In this document: in pieces, positions 15,665 to 24,206 of the stretch
Position numbering within the stretch: position 1 is the first letter of the stretch
How the letters are laid out: every line of letters starts with the position of its first letter
From: Phycisphaerae bacterium
GTDB lineage: Bacteria; Planctomycetota; Phycisphaerae; UBA1845; Fen-1342
Length of the DNA stretch: 64,000 nucleotides
NCBI GenBank assembly: GCA_030428945.1
Contig: JAUIEC010000006.1
Location: forward strand, 1 to 64,000
Direction: 5' to 3'
The notes under the pieces: generated by a model
The model's input: only the letters and a program-made list of their open reading frames with translations
The model's database searches: none
Told to the model about the DNA's origin: nothing
Translations under genes and position numbers: made by a program

Positions 15665-16710
15665 CAGACGGTGGCCGGCTCGGGGCGGGGCTTGCTGGGG
15701 GCGCTGCTGCCGCCGCCGCGTTGCTGATCGAGGTACCAGCGCACCGTGTTGGGGATGCCTTCCTGGTAGGTGACGGTCGGCTTCCAGTTCAGTTCGCGGC
15801 GGGCCTTGTCGGCGCTGAAGTAGGCGTGGCGGCCCATCAGCCAGACGGCGTAGCGCGTGACGAACGGCGGCTTCTTCGACTTCGTCAGACGGCCCCAGCA
15901 CTCGAGCAGGAAGCCAACCGTGTAGGCGGCCTTGTAGGGTGCGTGGTGCCTGGGCGGCGGTGCGCCGATCGCCTTGGCGAGCAGTTCGAAGTACTCGCTC
16001 TGCGTGATTTCGCCGTCGTTGCTGCAGTTGTAGGCTTCACCGATCGCCTTATCGAGGTGGGCGGCGGTGATGGCCGCCTCGGCGCAGTTGCCGGCATAGA
16101 CGACGTTCAGGCGGTTGTGACCCGGGCCGAGGATCTTGGCCTTGCCGGCCTTGATCATGTTGTAGAGTCGGGCGATGGTCGTGCGGTCGCGCTCGCCGTA
16201 GATCCACGACGGGCGGATGACGGTCATTTCGATGCGGCCGTCCTTGTGGGCCTGCCAGGCGATCTTCTCGGCCTCGACCTTGCTGCGGGTGTAGTAGGCC
16301 CATTCGTACATCTTGTAGCCGAGGTCGAAGGTCTCATCGACGGTGATCTTCTTCGTGTGGTAACCGTAGACGCTGATCGAGCTGATGTGCACGAAGCGGC
16401 GGACGCTGGCGGCGATGGCGGCCTCGATGATGTTGCGGGTGCCGTCGATGGTGATCTGCTGGAACTCTTCCCAGGGGCCCCAGTCGCCGACGCGGGCGGC
16501 GCTGTGGTAGACGACATCGCAGCCTTCGCAGGCCCTGGCGAGCGAGGCGGGGTCGGTGACATCGCCCTCGGCGAACTCGACCCCCTGCGTTTCGAGCCAA
16601 CTGCGATCACTGCCCGGGCGGACGAGGACACGGACCGGCATGTCGCGCTTGCGCAACTGCTCGACGATGTGACTGCCCAGCAGTCCGCTTGCTCCGGTCA
16701 CCAGATTCAT
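15664..16710 (-). CDS. NAD-dependent epimerase/dehydratase (extended SDR)
   Basis: The 348-residue protein has the NAD-binding motif VTGASGLLGSH at the N-terminus, the acidic AEGDVTD element, SSISVYG and the catalytic YYTRSKVEAEK. Sequence style resembles the 3-beta-hydroxysteroid dehydrogenase / dihydroflavonol reductase branch rather than sugar epimerases, so the substrate is open. The ATG at 16710 follows AAGGAG. It is upstream of, and coupled to, an NTF2-like lipoprotein. Confidence 0.85.
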   Translation of the reverse strand: MNLVTGASGLLGSHIVEQLRKRDMPVRVLVRPGSDRSWLETQGVEFAEGDVTDPASLARACEGCDVVYHSAARVGDWGPWEEFQQITIDGTRNIIEAAIAASVRRFVHISSISVYGYHTKKITVDETFDLGYKMYEWAYYTRSKVEAEKIAWQAHKDGRIEMTVIRPSWIYGERDRTTIARLYNMIKAGKAKILGPGHNRLNVVYAGNCAEAAITAAHLDKAIGEAYNCSNDGEITQSEYFELLAKAIGAPPPRHHAPYKAAYTVGFLLECWGRLTKSKKPPFVTRYAVWLMGRHAYFSADKARRELNWKPTVTYQEGIPNTVRWYLDQQRGGGSSAPSKPRPEPATV

Positions 16711-16803
16711 CGCAACGCTCCTTCCGATATTCCGCACGGGCGCATCCGCCCGTCATGAATCCCCGGCCATTGTGAGGCTTTTGCGTCAGAACGCAAAGCC
16801 CCT

Positions 16804-16905
16804 GAGTAAGCAGGTAAGCACGTGACCAAGTAACAGAGTTGTGCGTGAGGGGCTGTTTCTCCAAACCTTGCTCACCTGGTCGCTTGCTGACTCTGCTCAC
16901 AGGCG
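16804..16905. repeat. Two-armed tandem-word element, GAGTAAGC type
   Basis: The left arm (16804-16836) reads GAGTAAGCAGGTAAGCACGT and on; the right arm (16867-16903) reads as its reverse complement with mismatches (GTGAGCAGAGTCAGCAAGCG on the other strand). The spacer of about 30 bases contains GAGGGGCTGTTTCTCC. It lies between the SDR gene and the transketolase 3' hairpins. Confidence 0.65.
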
Positions 16906-16922
16906 ATTGGTGCAATCGCCTC

Positions 16923-17020
16923 ATTGTGGCACAGGCTTCCGACCTGTGGATCAGCCACTGTGGCACAGGCGTCCCGCCTGTGAAACCGTGCCGCGCGGGC
17001 ATCCGGCCCGTGGCCGCGGT
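16923..17020. repeat. Cluster of three GTGGCACAGGC-type hairpins
   Basis: Two copies of TGTGGCACAGGC...CCTGTG and a related GCGCGGGCATCCGGCCCGTG form three consecutive hairpins right after the transketolase stop on the minus strand. This motif is widely scattered in planctomycete genomes and gives spurious GQDARAT-like translations (established from general knowledge of those genomes). Confidence 0.8.
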
Positions 17021-17035
17021 CACAATCGCGACAGC

Positions 17036-18982
17036 CTAAGCGGGTTGGCGCAGCATGGCGAGGGCCTGGTCGGCGATCTGCCCGGCGGCGACGCCGCAGT
17101 ACTCGAATTCCTCCTGCGGGGTCCGGGTGGATTTCGGCAGTCGCTGCACGTGGTGGCAGCGGACCCGCGGGCCGCCGGGGGCTTCGGCCGCGATTTCCGC
17201 GACGGCCGAGCCGACGCCGCCGCCGTAGTTGTCCTCGACGACGAGTGCGGTGTTTCCGCAGCGGGCGAGGGCTTCGAGCAGGCGGTCGGACTGGACCGGG
17301 AGGCTGTAGATGTCGATCACGCCGGCCCGGACGCCCTGGGAGGCGAGTTTGTCGGCGGCTTCGAGCGCGGCCTGCAGGGTGTACCCGGAACTGACCAGGG
17401 CGAGGTCTTCGCCGGGTCGCAGCGTGTGGAGTCCGCCGAGTTCGAAGGTGGTGCTGGCGTCGTACATGAACGGCACATCCGGGCGATGCGTCCGCATGTA
17501 GCACAGGCCGGGGGTGGTTGCCATCAGGCGGGTCAGTTCGATGGCCGCGCGGGCGTCGGCGGGCTGGAAGAACCAGCACAGGGGGTTTTTGCGGTCGTCG
17601 CCGCGGACGGTGCCGAAGGCGCGGAAGTAGGCGACATCGACCAGTGCCATCTGGCTGGGGCCGTCGGCGCAGGGCGAGATGCCGGAGTGCGAGCCGACCA
17701 GCTTGATGTTGGCCCGGGAGACGCTGGCGAGTTCGACCTGGTCGTAGGCCCGCGACAGGAACTTGGCGAAGCTGTTGGCGAACGGGATCATGCCGGTCGC
17801 GGCGAGGCCGACGGCGGCCGAGACCATGTTCTGCTCGGCGATCTTGCACTCGAAGAAGCGTTCGGGGTGCTGGCTGGCGAAGATGTTGGCGAAGGTCGAG
17901 TTGCTGACATCGGCGTCGAGGGCACAGACCTGCGGCAGGACCCTGCCGGCCGCGGCGAGGGCGGCTCCGTAGGCCCGGCGGGTGGCGAGTTTGCCCTTGT
18001 CCAGGGCCCCGCCGAGTCCGGCATCCTTGAGGGTGGCCTCGAAGGACGGCCAGGCGGCGGCGGCGGGTTCGGGACGTGAGGGGGCGTCGCCGGCGGGTGC
18101 GGCGGGTGGTCGGATGTCGGCGGGTTTTCCGCTGGCGTGTCTGTCGAGGCTGGCTTCGGCGGCGGCGAGGTCGTCGGGTCCGAGCGGTTTGCCGTGCCAG
18201 TTGCCGCCGTCGAGCAGTTGCTCGACGCCCCAGCCCTTGACGGTGCGTGCGACGATCGCGAGGGGCTTGTCGCTCTGGCCGGCCTGGGCGAAGGCGACCT
18301 CGACCGCGTCGGGGTCGTGTCCGTCGATGACGCTGGTCTGGAATCCGAAGGCGGTCAGCTTGGCGGCGAGGCGTTCGGGGGACTGCTGGTTCGAGACGGC
18401 GTCGGCCTGGCCGTGGCCGTTGCAGTTGATGACGGTGATGACGTTGGTGAGGTTGTTGTCGATGATGAAGTCGGCGGCTTCCCAGATCTGTCCTTCGCGG
18501 GCCTCGCCGTCGCCGATGAGGCAGTAGATGCGGCGGTCGAGTCCGTCGTTTCGCGCGGCGAGTCCGAGACCGGCGGCGACGCTGAGTCCCATGCCGAGGC
18601 TGCCGGTGGCGGCGTCGAAGAAGGGGAAGCCTTCGGCGGGGTTGGGGTGTCCGTCGAGGAAGCTGTTGCGTTCGCGGAGGTCATCGACGTCGCCGACGGT
18701 GAGGGGGCGGGCGTCGTCGGGACCGTGCCCGATGACGCCGCCGAGGTCGGCGTAGGCGGCGTAGACGGCGGGGACGGCGTGTCCGGCGGAGAGGACGAGG
18801 CGGTCGGCCCGCGGGTCCCACGGGTTGGCGGGGTCAAACCGCAGGCGGCGGTACATAAGTTCTGCAATGATATGTGCTAACGACAGGGCGCTCGAGGGAT
18901 GTCCGGATCCGGCCTGGGCCGTCATACGGACGCTGAGCTTGCCGATCAAGACCGCCTTGTCGCCGATCGCCGATCCGCTCAT
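17036..18982 (-). CDS. tkt: Transketolase
   Basis: This 648-residue thiamine-diphosphate enzyme transfers two-carbon units in the pentose phosphate and Calvin-type pathways. The ThDP motif GDGEAREGQIWEA...NNL is at about 157-182, GSGHPSSALS is near residue 25, and the pyrimidine-domain segment ECKIAEQNMVSAAVGLA carries the catalytic Glu. A low-complexity Ala/Pro linker (about 285-315) joins the two halves, longer than usual. The C-terminal domain is complete. The gene is a single unit; hairpins follow its stop. Confidence 0.95.
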   Translation of the reverse strand: MSGSAIGDKAVLIGKLSVRMTAQAGSGHPSSALSLAHIIAELMYRRLRFDPANPWDPRADRLVLSAGHAVPAVYAAYADLGGVIGHGPDDARPLTVGDVDDLRERNSFLDGHPNPAEGFPFFDAATGSLGMGLSVAAGLGLAARNDGLDRRIYCLIGDGEAREGQIWEAADFIIDNNLTNVITVINCNGHGQADAVSNQQSPERLAAKLTAFGFQTSVIDGHDPDAVEVAFAQAGQSDKPLAIVARTVKGWGVEQLLDGGNWHGKPLGPDDLAAAEASLDRHASGKPADIRPPAAPAGDAPSRPEPAAAAWPSFEATLKDAGLGGALDKGKLATRRAYGAALAAAGRVLPQVCALDADVSNSTFANIFASQHPERFFECKIAEQNMVSAAVGLAATGMIPFANSFAKFLSRAYDQVELASVSRANIKLVGSHSGISPCADGPSQMALVDVAYFRAFGTVRGDDRKNPLCWFFQPADARAAIELTRLMATTPGLCYMRTHRPDVPFMYDASTTFELGGLHTLRPGEDLALVSSGYTLQAALEAADKLASQGVRAGVIDIYSLPVQSDRLLEALARCGNTALVVEDNYGGGVGSAVAEIAAEAPGGPRVRCHHVQRLPKSTRTPQEEFEYCGVAAGQIADQALAMLRQPA

Positions 18983-19133
18983 AGGTTGTGTTCCTGTGCA
19001 GAATGTGTGGCTGGTCGCCGTTTCCGAGATGACAATCTAGCCGCCTGCGGCGGGGGTGAAAAGGCGGTGGTGGCCGAGTCGGAGGGGTTTTCCGTTCCGG
19101 GTCGAGCGGAATGGGGCGGGGGAGGCGTGGCGC

Positions 19134-19162
19134 TTGACCTTTGGGCGGGGATGAGGCATAGT
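19134..19162 (+). promoter_or_regulatory. Sigma-70-type promoter of rpmH
   Basis: TTGACC (19134-19139) and CATAGT (19157-19162) are separated by exactly 17 bases. It lies 81 bases before rpmH in an otherwise G+C-rich gap. Confidence 0.55.
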
Positions 19163-19243
19163 GCTCGATTCCCGGTCAGTGCCTGGCGGGCGCTGCGGGG
19201 CTTGGGCAGATTTCGTAACGTTTGAGAGCCAGGGGACCGGGTC

Positions 19244-19378
19244 ATGCATTACCCGCATCGCATCAGCAAGATCAAGCGGAAGCGCAAGTGTGGTTTTCGG
19301 GCCCGGATGCGCACGCCGGGTGGTCGCAAGATCATCCGCAACAAGCGACGTCTCGGTCGGCGGGTCAGCGTCTGCTAG
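19244..19378 (+). CDS. rpmH: Ribosomal protein L34
   Basis: This 44-residue, very basic protein translates as MHYPHRISKIKRKRKCGFRA followed by RMRTPGGRKIIRNKRRLGRR, a classic L34 with its RKRKCGFRARM and GRKIIRNKRRLGR blocks. It is a 50S subunit component. In many bacteria rpmH adjoins rnpA and dnaA; here dnaA is over 43 kb away and no rnpA follows. A sigma-70-like promoter lies upstream. Confidence 0.95.
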   Translation: MHYPHRISKIKRKRKCGFRARMRTPGGRKIIRNKRRLGRRVSVC

Positions 19379-19628
19379 CGGGCTGCCGTTCCCGCTTCAC
19401 GCGCATTGTCGCCGGTTCGGGGCTTCCGCGGGGGAAGCAGGCTGGCGACTCGTGGTCGATCGATCGGCGTTGGTCCCATCCAGCGAGCCGTTCACTTTTT
19501 TGGTGCGACCGTCCGGGGTCTTTTTCTTTGCCGGGTGGTTTCCTTTTCGCTAACCTCTGAAAAGTAACGCAATTCTTCGATGGTGAGGTTCGTTCGCGGG
19601 CCCTGGTTTCTTTTTGGGGTGTTGAGCG
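19379..19628. other. Intergenic downstream of rpmH, no rnpA
   Basis: No RNase P protein gene (no RNR-type motif in any frame) is present. The sequence becomes T-rich around 19500-19560 and probably holds the promoter of the prepilin-like gene, but no clear boxes are seen. Confidence 0.5.
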
Positions 19629-20504
19629 ATGCGCAGTCGGAATGTCTGGCGTGGCGGGTTCACGCTGATCGAGTTGCTGGTGGTGGTGGCGATCATCGCG
19701 CTGCTGATCAGCATTCTGCTGCCGAGTCTGCGGGCGGCCCGCGACCAGGCCAAGCAGCTTCTGTGTCAGACGAACCTGCGGACGATGGGGCAGGGTGCGT
19801 TCTTCTACGCCGAGCAGAACGAGGACTACATCGTTCACGCGGAGACGGACAACACGCATTTCGTGGCGGCGCTGATGCCGGGCATGGGGTACGTGGACGT
19901 TGACCCGCGGCAGTTGTGGCGGCGTGGCAACAAGAATCGTTTCCGGAACGCGCTGCGGGACGCCAAGCTCTTTCAGTGTCCGACGCATCCGCAGCCTGAC
20001 CAGTTGATGGACTACGTGGTCAACGCGTTCCCGACGCCGTACGACCGTCGTCCGGGTGACAATCCGAACGGCGAGACCGGCGACTGTGCGACCAGCGACA
20101 ACTCGCCGCGGCTGGCGTATTCGCGGCTGAGCCAGCCGGGCTCGACCGTGCTGATCGACGGGACGGCCAACAACAACCTGTACACCGACAACCGGCTGAT
20201 TCCGCCGTCGGCGATCAACTCGGCCGAGCGGGTCTACATCACCGAAGCGCACGAGTGTCTGCCGGAGGTGGGCGAGCAGGGCTGGGCGGAGCTGAACGAT
20301 CTGTTCGTCTTCGCGCACCTGCCGTTCGCGACGCGCCCGCGGGTGGCCAACGACCGGCGGCACCCGGGCGGGGTCGGCGCCGTGTTCTTCGACGGTCACG
20401 CCGAGATCGTGCCGTTCCGCGAACTGGATTCGGGCTTCGGGCGGCGGATCGAGGACCGGATCCGGCGGTTCGCGTACTTCAAGCCGCGCTACGCCGGCGG
20501 TTGA
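19629..20504 (+). CDS. Prepilin-like protein, H-X9-DG type
   Basis: This 291-residue protein begins with a type IV prepilin/type II pseudopilin signal ([20 protein letters not shown], cleavage before Phe) and continues with [20 protein letters not shown], the usual planctomycete form. The C-terminus carries the H-X9-DG motif ([12 protein letters not shown]) of the DUF1559-like family. Such genes are present in many copies in planctomycetes; the function is unknown, probably in a secretion or surface fibre system. It stands alone, with no pilus operon nearby. Confidence 0.88.
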   Translation: MRSRNVWRGGFTLIELLVVVAIIALLISILLPSLRAARDQAKQLLCQTNLRTMGQGAFFYAEQNEDYIVHAETDNTHFVAALMPGMGYVDVDPRQLWRRGNKNRFRNALRDAKLFQCPTHPQPDQLMDYVVNAFPTPYDRRPGDNPNGETGDCATSDNSPRLAYSRLSQPGSTVLIDGTANNNLYTDNRLIPPSAINSAERVYITEAHECLPEVGEQGWAELNDLFVFAHLPFATRPRVANDRRHPGGVGAVFFDGHAEIVPFRELDSGFGRRIEDRIRRFAYFKPRYAGG

Positions 20505-20530
20505 CCGTCGTTGTCCGGTGGTGATTTTCC

Positions 20531-20559
20531 TTGTTTCGGGGGAATCGCTTCGGTATCTT
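20531..20559 (+). promoter_or_regulatory. Possible promoter upstream of rsgA
   Basis: TTGTTT (20531-20536) and TATCTT (20554-20559) are spaced 17 bases apart. It lies 260 bases before rsgA and 45 bases before a small open frame with a ribosome-binding site. Confidence 0.4.
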
Positions 20560-20604
20560 TCCAGTCTGTGGATGACTCGTCTCTCTGAAGCGGAGGGCCA
20601 GACT

Positions 20605-20652
20605 ATGCAAGCCACCTGTCACGCCAAGCCCCGGGTGCATTGCGCGCGCTAG
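20605..20652 (+). CDS. Possible 15-codon leader peptide
   Basis: An ATG preceded by GGAGGG opens a 15-codon frame (MQATCHAKPRVHCAR) between a candidate promoter and rsgA. It has no homologue I know of. The good ribosome-binding site makes it worth noting; it could be chance. Confidence 0.25.
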   Translation: MQATCHAKPRVHCAR

Positions 20653-20822
20653 CTCCGCCGTTGCCGTTCGGTAACTGACTCTTCCGTTCGAAAACCGCAG
20701 TGCGGCCGCGCGACCCCGACGTTTCGTTGGTGAATCGCCTGCGCCTGGATTGCGCCGTTTCACCGCCAAGGATCGAATCAGACCCGTTCCGGCCGGGGGG
20801 CCGGATGGAGCGTTTTACAGCA

Positions 20823-21896
20823 ATGGAATCTCTGCAGCAGCTTGGCTGGACGCCCGCGTTGGCGGGTGCGTTTCAGCCGCACGAAGACGTCGGGCTGCGC
20901 CCGGCGCGGATCATTCGCCAGGAGCGTGACGCCTGGCTGGCCCAGGGGTGTGGTCCTGCCGGCCTGGCCCGGATCTCGGGGCGCCTGCGGAACCGGGCGG
21001 TGGACGCCCGCGACCTGCCGGCCGTGGGTGACTGGGTCGCGGTGCGTGACGTGGACGGGACGACGGTGATCGAACACGTCCTGCCACGGCGAAGCATGTT
21101 CGTCCGGCAGATGGCGGGGCGGAAGACGGCGGCGCAGGTGGTGGCCGCGAACATCGACCTGGTGTTCCTGGTGAGCGGTCTGGACGCGGACTTCAACGTC
21201 CGGCGGATCGAGCGGTACCTGGCGCTGGCGTTTTCGAGCGGTGCGGTGCCGGTGGTGCTGCTGAACAAGGTTGACCTGTGTGCGAACGTGGCGGAGCGCC
21301 TGGCGGCCGTGGAGGTCTGCGCACCGGGTACGGCGGTGCACACGCTGAGCGCCCTGGAGGGTGACGGGGTCGACACGGTGCGCGGGTACCTGTCGGACGG
21401 CCGGACGGGGGCGCTGCTGGGTTCGTCGGGGGTAGGCAAGTCGACGCTGGCGAACGCGCTGCTGGGGGTGTCGCGTCAGGCGACGCAGTCGGTTCGGGCG
21501 GACGATGCCAAGGGTCGTCACACGACGACGCATCGCGAGTTGTTCGTGCTGCCCGGTGGAGGGGTGCTGATTGACACGCCGGGGATGCGGGAGCTGCACC
21601 TGACGGGTGATGCGGACGTATCGGACACGTTCCGCGAGATCGAGTCGCTGGCGGAGGGCTGTCGTTTCCGGGACTGCACGCACGCTGGTGAGCCCGGGTG
21701 CGCGGTGCAGGGGGCGCTGGGTGACGGCACGCTGGATCCGCAGCGGCTGGCGAGCCTGCAGAAGCTGCAGCGTGAGCAGGAGTTCGAGGCCGCCCGGGAG
21801 GATCCGAACCTGCAACGGGCGCGGCGTGACCGCTGGAAGCAGATCCACAAGCAGAATCGCAAGCGGATGAAGAAGAGTCACAAGTGGTATGAGTAG
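20823..21896 (+). CDS. rsgA: Ribosome small subunit GTPase RsgA
   Basis: RsgA tests the maturing 30S subunit by GTP hydrolysis. The 357-residue protein has an N-terminal OB domain and a circularly permuted GTPase with motifs in order G4 (LLNKVDL), G1 (GSSGVGKSTL), G2 and G3 (DTPGMRE). A C-terminal zinc knuckle (CRFRDCTHAGEPGC) is intact. I chose the ATG at 20823 (MESLQQLGW) because relatives begin this way; an ATG at 20805 is also possible. A basic C-terminal tail (KQNRKRMKKSHKWY) follows. The gene ends at a GGGAACA tandem repeat. Confidence 0.93.
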   Translation: MESLQQLGWTPALAGAFQPHEDVGLRPARIIRQERDAWLAQGCGPAGLARISGRLRNRAVDARDLPAVGDWVAVRDVDGTTVIEHVLPRRSMFVRQMAGRKTAAQVVAANIDLVFLVSGLDADFNVRRIERYLALAFSSGAVPVVLLNKVDLCANVAERLAAVEVCAPGTAVHTLSALEGDGVDTVRGYLSDGRTGALLGSSGVGKSTLANALLGVSRQATQSVRADDAKGRHTTTHRELFVLPGGGVLIDTPGMRELHLTGDADVSDTFREIESLAEGCRFRDCTHAGEPGCAVQGALGDGTLDPQRLASLQKLQREQEFEAAREDPNLQRARRDRWKQIHKQNRKRMKKSHKWYE

Positions 21897-21962
21897 GGAA
21901 CAGGGAACAGGGAACAGGGGCCTGCGTTCGAGGTCCCTGCTCACTGTCTGCCTGTTCGGTTT
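21896..21962. repeat. Tandem heptamer element, GGGAACA type
   Basis: Three to four copies of GGGAACA follow the rsgA stop directly, then a GGGGCCTGCG loop and a partly complementary right side (GTCCCTGCTCAC...CCTGTTC). Same layout as the octamer elements but with a 7-base unit. Confidence 0.6.
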
Positions 21963-22006
21963 GCTGAATTGGTGGCGGGTCTTGTGAAGACGGGGATCGT
22001 GTGAAC

Positions 22007-22630
22007 ATGAAATCAGAGTTTGATCAACAAGTCGACCTGTTCTTCGGGCAACCGTTCCACCCGCTCAATACCGTGAATTGGGAAGTTGGCCATTCGGAGA
22101 CGCTCGAGTTCCTGACGCGATTGTTCGAGGCGCCGGACTTCTTGCTCGCACGGTACGACAAGCCGAGCATCAAGCATGGACTGGGCCTCTTGGTTCGCGG
22201 TAGTCGGTCTGGTGTGATGTTCGCGATCAAGGCGGAAGAGGTCCCTTGGCCGAAGCGACATCGTTGTCTGGCAGCTATGCGTCCGGTCTTCCAACACCTG
22301 ATGGCGCCAGTATTCGGCGATGAGTTAGTTTGGGTGACGGAGGGTTTTCAGCCGTGCTTTCGCTGGTGGGATAGTTTGCCCCTACTTACAGAAGGCGAAC
22401 CTTGGGAGAACGAGTTCAACCAGACTCTTTCATCTGTCTTGGTTTCAGGCCTGGAGTTAGAGTCCGACGCGTGTGTCCAGAGTTGTTTGCGCGGAATTCA
22501 ATGGTGGGATGACCAGCTTCCGATCTCGGTGCAAGATGGAATCGACCATTGGCGGGGGTTTGGCGAGAAGAGGGCCTCGTCTGCTTTGAGGACATGGGTC
22601 CAGGGACTTGAAGAGGAGGTGGCAACGTGA
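22007..22630 (+). CDS. Low-G+C protein of unknown function
   Basis: This 207-residue, mildly acidic protein has no family I recognise. It is rich in Trp and Phe (VNWEVG, VPWPKRH, WVTEGFQPCFRWWDS, IQWWDDQ, DHWRGFG) and predicted soluble. Its G+C content is visibly lower than that of its neighbours, roughly half against two thirds, which suggests recent acquisition. An in-frame GTG lies at 22001; I chose the ATG at 22007. The repeated Trp pattern recalls small immunity-like proteins, but this is a guess. Confidence 0.6.
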   Translation: MKSEFDQQVDLFFGQPFHPLNTVNWEVGHSETLEFLTRLFEAPDFLLARYDKPSIKHGLGLLVRGSRSGVMFAIKAEEVPWPKRHRCLAAMRPVFQHLMAPVFGDELVWVTEGFQPCFRWWDSLPLLTEGEPWENEFNQTLSSVLVSGLELESDACVQSCLRGIQWWDDQLPISVQDGIDHWRGFGEKRASSALRTWVQGLEEEVAT

Positions 22631-23171
22631 GCAGTGCGGAAAGAGCAACGGCATTCCGCAGCTGGATCAACCTCCGCACCCGCAGCCAATCGAAGAGCAA
22701 GCCCATCGAAGAACAAGCCAATGTCGGCTGGCTTGCAGGATAGAGGACTCCCGTGCGGTGTCAAAACACAGTCTGAACGCAACACCTGCAGTGGGCTGGA
22801 CCTGCGGGGACCGCGAGAGAACTCTGCGGGCCAACCTGAGTGGGTGCCATCGGTCACCAGGGTGGTTTTCGGGACCGTCCTCGCCGTGCCCGCGCGCCCG
22901 ACCTATCGTCAGAAGGTTGTGTCCACCGGGCACTGGCGAAGCCTCAGCAGCAACTCGCGAGTTTCTTCCCTGGGCAATCCCCGGCGATTCATGATCCTCG
23001 GCTGGCAGCTGGGCCGCGCGAGGAAGCTGGCAAAGCCTGGAACGTTCGCGCGATCCGGCGGTTGCTGCCTGCCATGCGTTGCGATCAACACGGAGAATCG
23101 GTCGTGAAAGGGTGGTGAGGGAAGGACCGCAGCGTGGCCTGGAGGACCGGCGAGACGCTGATGGGGCGCCC
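22631..23171. other. Gap without a supported gene, possible gene remnant
   Basis: Base composition is intermediate. Several open frames exist on both strands but none has a recognisable domain, plausible codon use or ribosome-binding site. It may be a decayed gene brought in with the low-G+C gene upstream. Confidence 0.4.
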
Positions 23172-23204
23172 TCTTTCACTCTTTCACTTGTTCACTCTTT
23201 CACT
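23172..23204. repeat. Tandem octamer repeat, TCTTTCAC type
   Basis: Four copies of an 8-base word near CTTTCACT, ending in the stop codon (TCA at 23200-23202, TGA on the minus strand) of the esterase. On that strand it reads GTGAAAGA. It is one-armed. Confidence 0.75.
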
Positions 23205-23994
23205 CGTCCTCGGGGAGTTTGTGGCTGAAGAGCCAGGCCCAGAAGTCTCGTTGGCCGTAGACCTTGTCCCAGATGTTGTGTTTGCCGCCGGGGTATTCGG
23301 TGTAGGTGACGGTTGCGCCGCGTTCCTTGAGTGCGGTGGTGAGGATGCGTGAGTGTTCGACGTTGACGGCGCGGTCTTCGTCGCCGTGGAAGCACCAGGT
23401 GGGGATGTCCTTGAGCTGGTCGGCGAACTGGCCGACGGCCTCGGCTTCGGGGGGTTGCCGCCAGGGTCCGATGAAGCCGCAGATCGGGGCGATGGCGGCG
23501 ACCTTGCCGCGGAGCTGGGTGGCGATTTCCCAGGTGCCGGCGCCGCCCATCGACAGGCCGGTGACGTAGAAGCGGCGGGGGTCGAGGCGATAGGCGTTGG
23601 CGGTTTCCTGGACGCAGGCCTTGGCCATCTCGAGCATGGGTCCGGTCCACATGCCGCGTTCTTCGCACTGGGGGAAGACGACGATGGCCGGGCAGCGTTC
23701 GACGTTTCGGCGGATGGCGCGTCCGAGTCCGACCTCGGTCTGCTTGAAGCCGTCGCTGCCGCGTTCACCGCTGCCGTGCAGGAACAGGATGACGGGCCAC
23801 TCGCGGGCGGGGTCGTAGGTCGGGGGTACGAAGATCGCGTAGGGGTAGGCTTTGTCTTCGTAGGTGACCTGGCGGTAGAGGAAGCCGGTGGCGAGTCGCG
23901 GGCTCGGCTGCACGACGGGCTGGGTGGTCGCGGGCGGGTCTTCCTGCGCGGGCGCGACGGCGGCCAGGGCGATCAACAGGATCAGGGTTCGCAT
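23200..23994 (-). CDS. Secreted alpha/beta hydrolase, esterase/depolymerase-like
   Basis: The 264-residue precursor has a signal peptide (MRTLILLIALAAVAPAQ) and an alpha/beta-hydrolase fold: oxyanion region VILFLHGSGERGSDGF, nucleophile elbow GLSMGGAGTW, an Asp in HGDEDRAVNV and a His in GGKHNIWDKVY. This fits the polyhydroxybutyrate depolymerase / phospholipase-carboxylesterase group often annotated as predicted peptidase in planctomycetes. The substrate is unknown. The stop is in a GTGAAAGA tandem repeat. Confidence 0.85.
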   Translation of the reverse strand: MRTLILLIALAAVAPAQEDPPATTQPVVQPSPRLATGFLYRQVTYEDKAYPYAIFVPPTYDPAREWPVILFLHGSGERGSDGFKQTEVGLGRAIRRNVERCPAIVVFPQCEERGMWTGPMLEMAKACVQETANAYRLDPRRFYVTGLSMGGAGTWEIATQLRGKVAAIAPICGFIGPWRQPPEAEAVGQFADQLKDIPTWCFHGDEDRAVNVEHSRILTTALKERGATVTYTEYPGGKHNIWDKVYGQRDFWAWLFSHKLPEDE

Positions 23995-24010
23995 GGGGGG
24001 CGTCCTTGGG

Positions 24011-24110
24011 GGTGGGAACAGGGAACCGGGAACAGCGGGTTCCACGAGGCGGTTATCGGGTCCTGATTCTTCGCTGCCTGTCTGCTCACCTGCCTGGTGC
24101 TCCCGGCAAT
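24011..24110. repeat. Tandem heptamer element, GGGAACA type
   Basis: Three copies of GGGAACA (24012-24036) are followed by an irregular right side (CTGCCTGTCTGCTCACCTGC, CTCCC). It lies in the gap between the esterase gene (divergent start) and the threonine dehydrogenase end. Confidence 0.5.
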
Positions 24111-24173
24111 GACTGGTTCGTGGTGCGCTGAAGGGGGCGGCGCGAAGGAAACGCAGAGTCGGGCGGCCGGCCT

Positions 24174-24206
24174 CTTTGACATCTTCACACTTTCACGTTT
24201 CACCCA
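24174..24206. repeat. Tandem octamer repeat, TCTTTCAC type
   Basis: CTTTGACA, TCTTCACA, CTTTCACG and TTTCACCC run in tandem and include the stop codon of the gene on the minus strand (TCA at 24200). One-armed. Confidence 0.6.

Noticed and set aside
20569..20577. TGTGGATGA, a near DnaA box
   Set aside because: Only one copy in the gap and one mismatch; no cluster.
22634..23107. A 157-codon protein-coding frame
   Set aside because: No domain, poor codon use and no start signal; overlaps other frames equally open.
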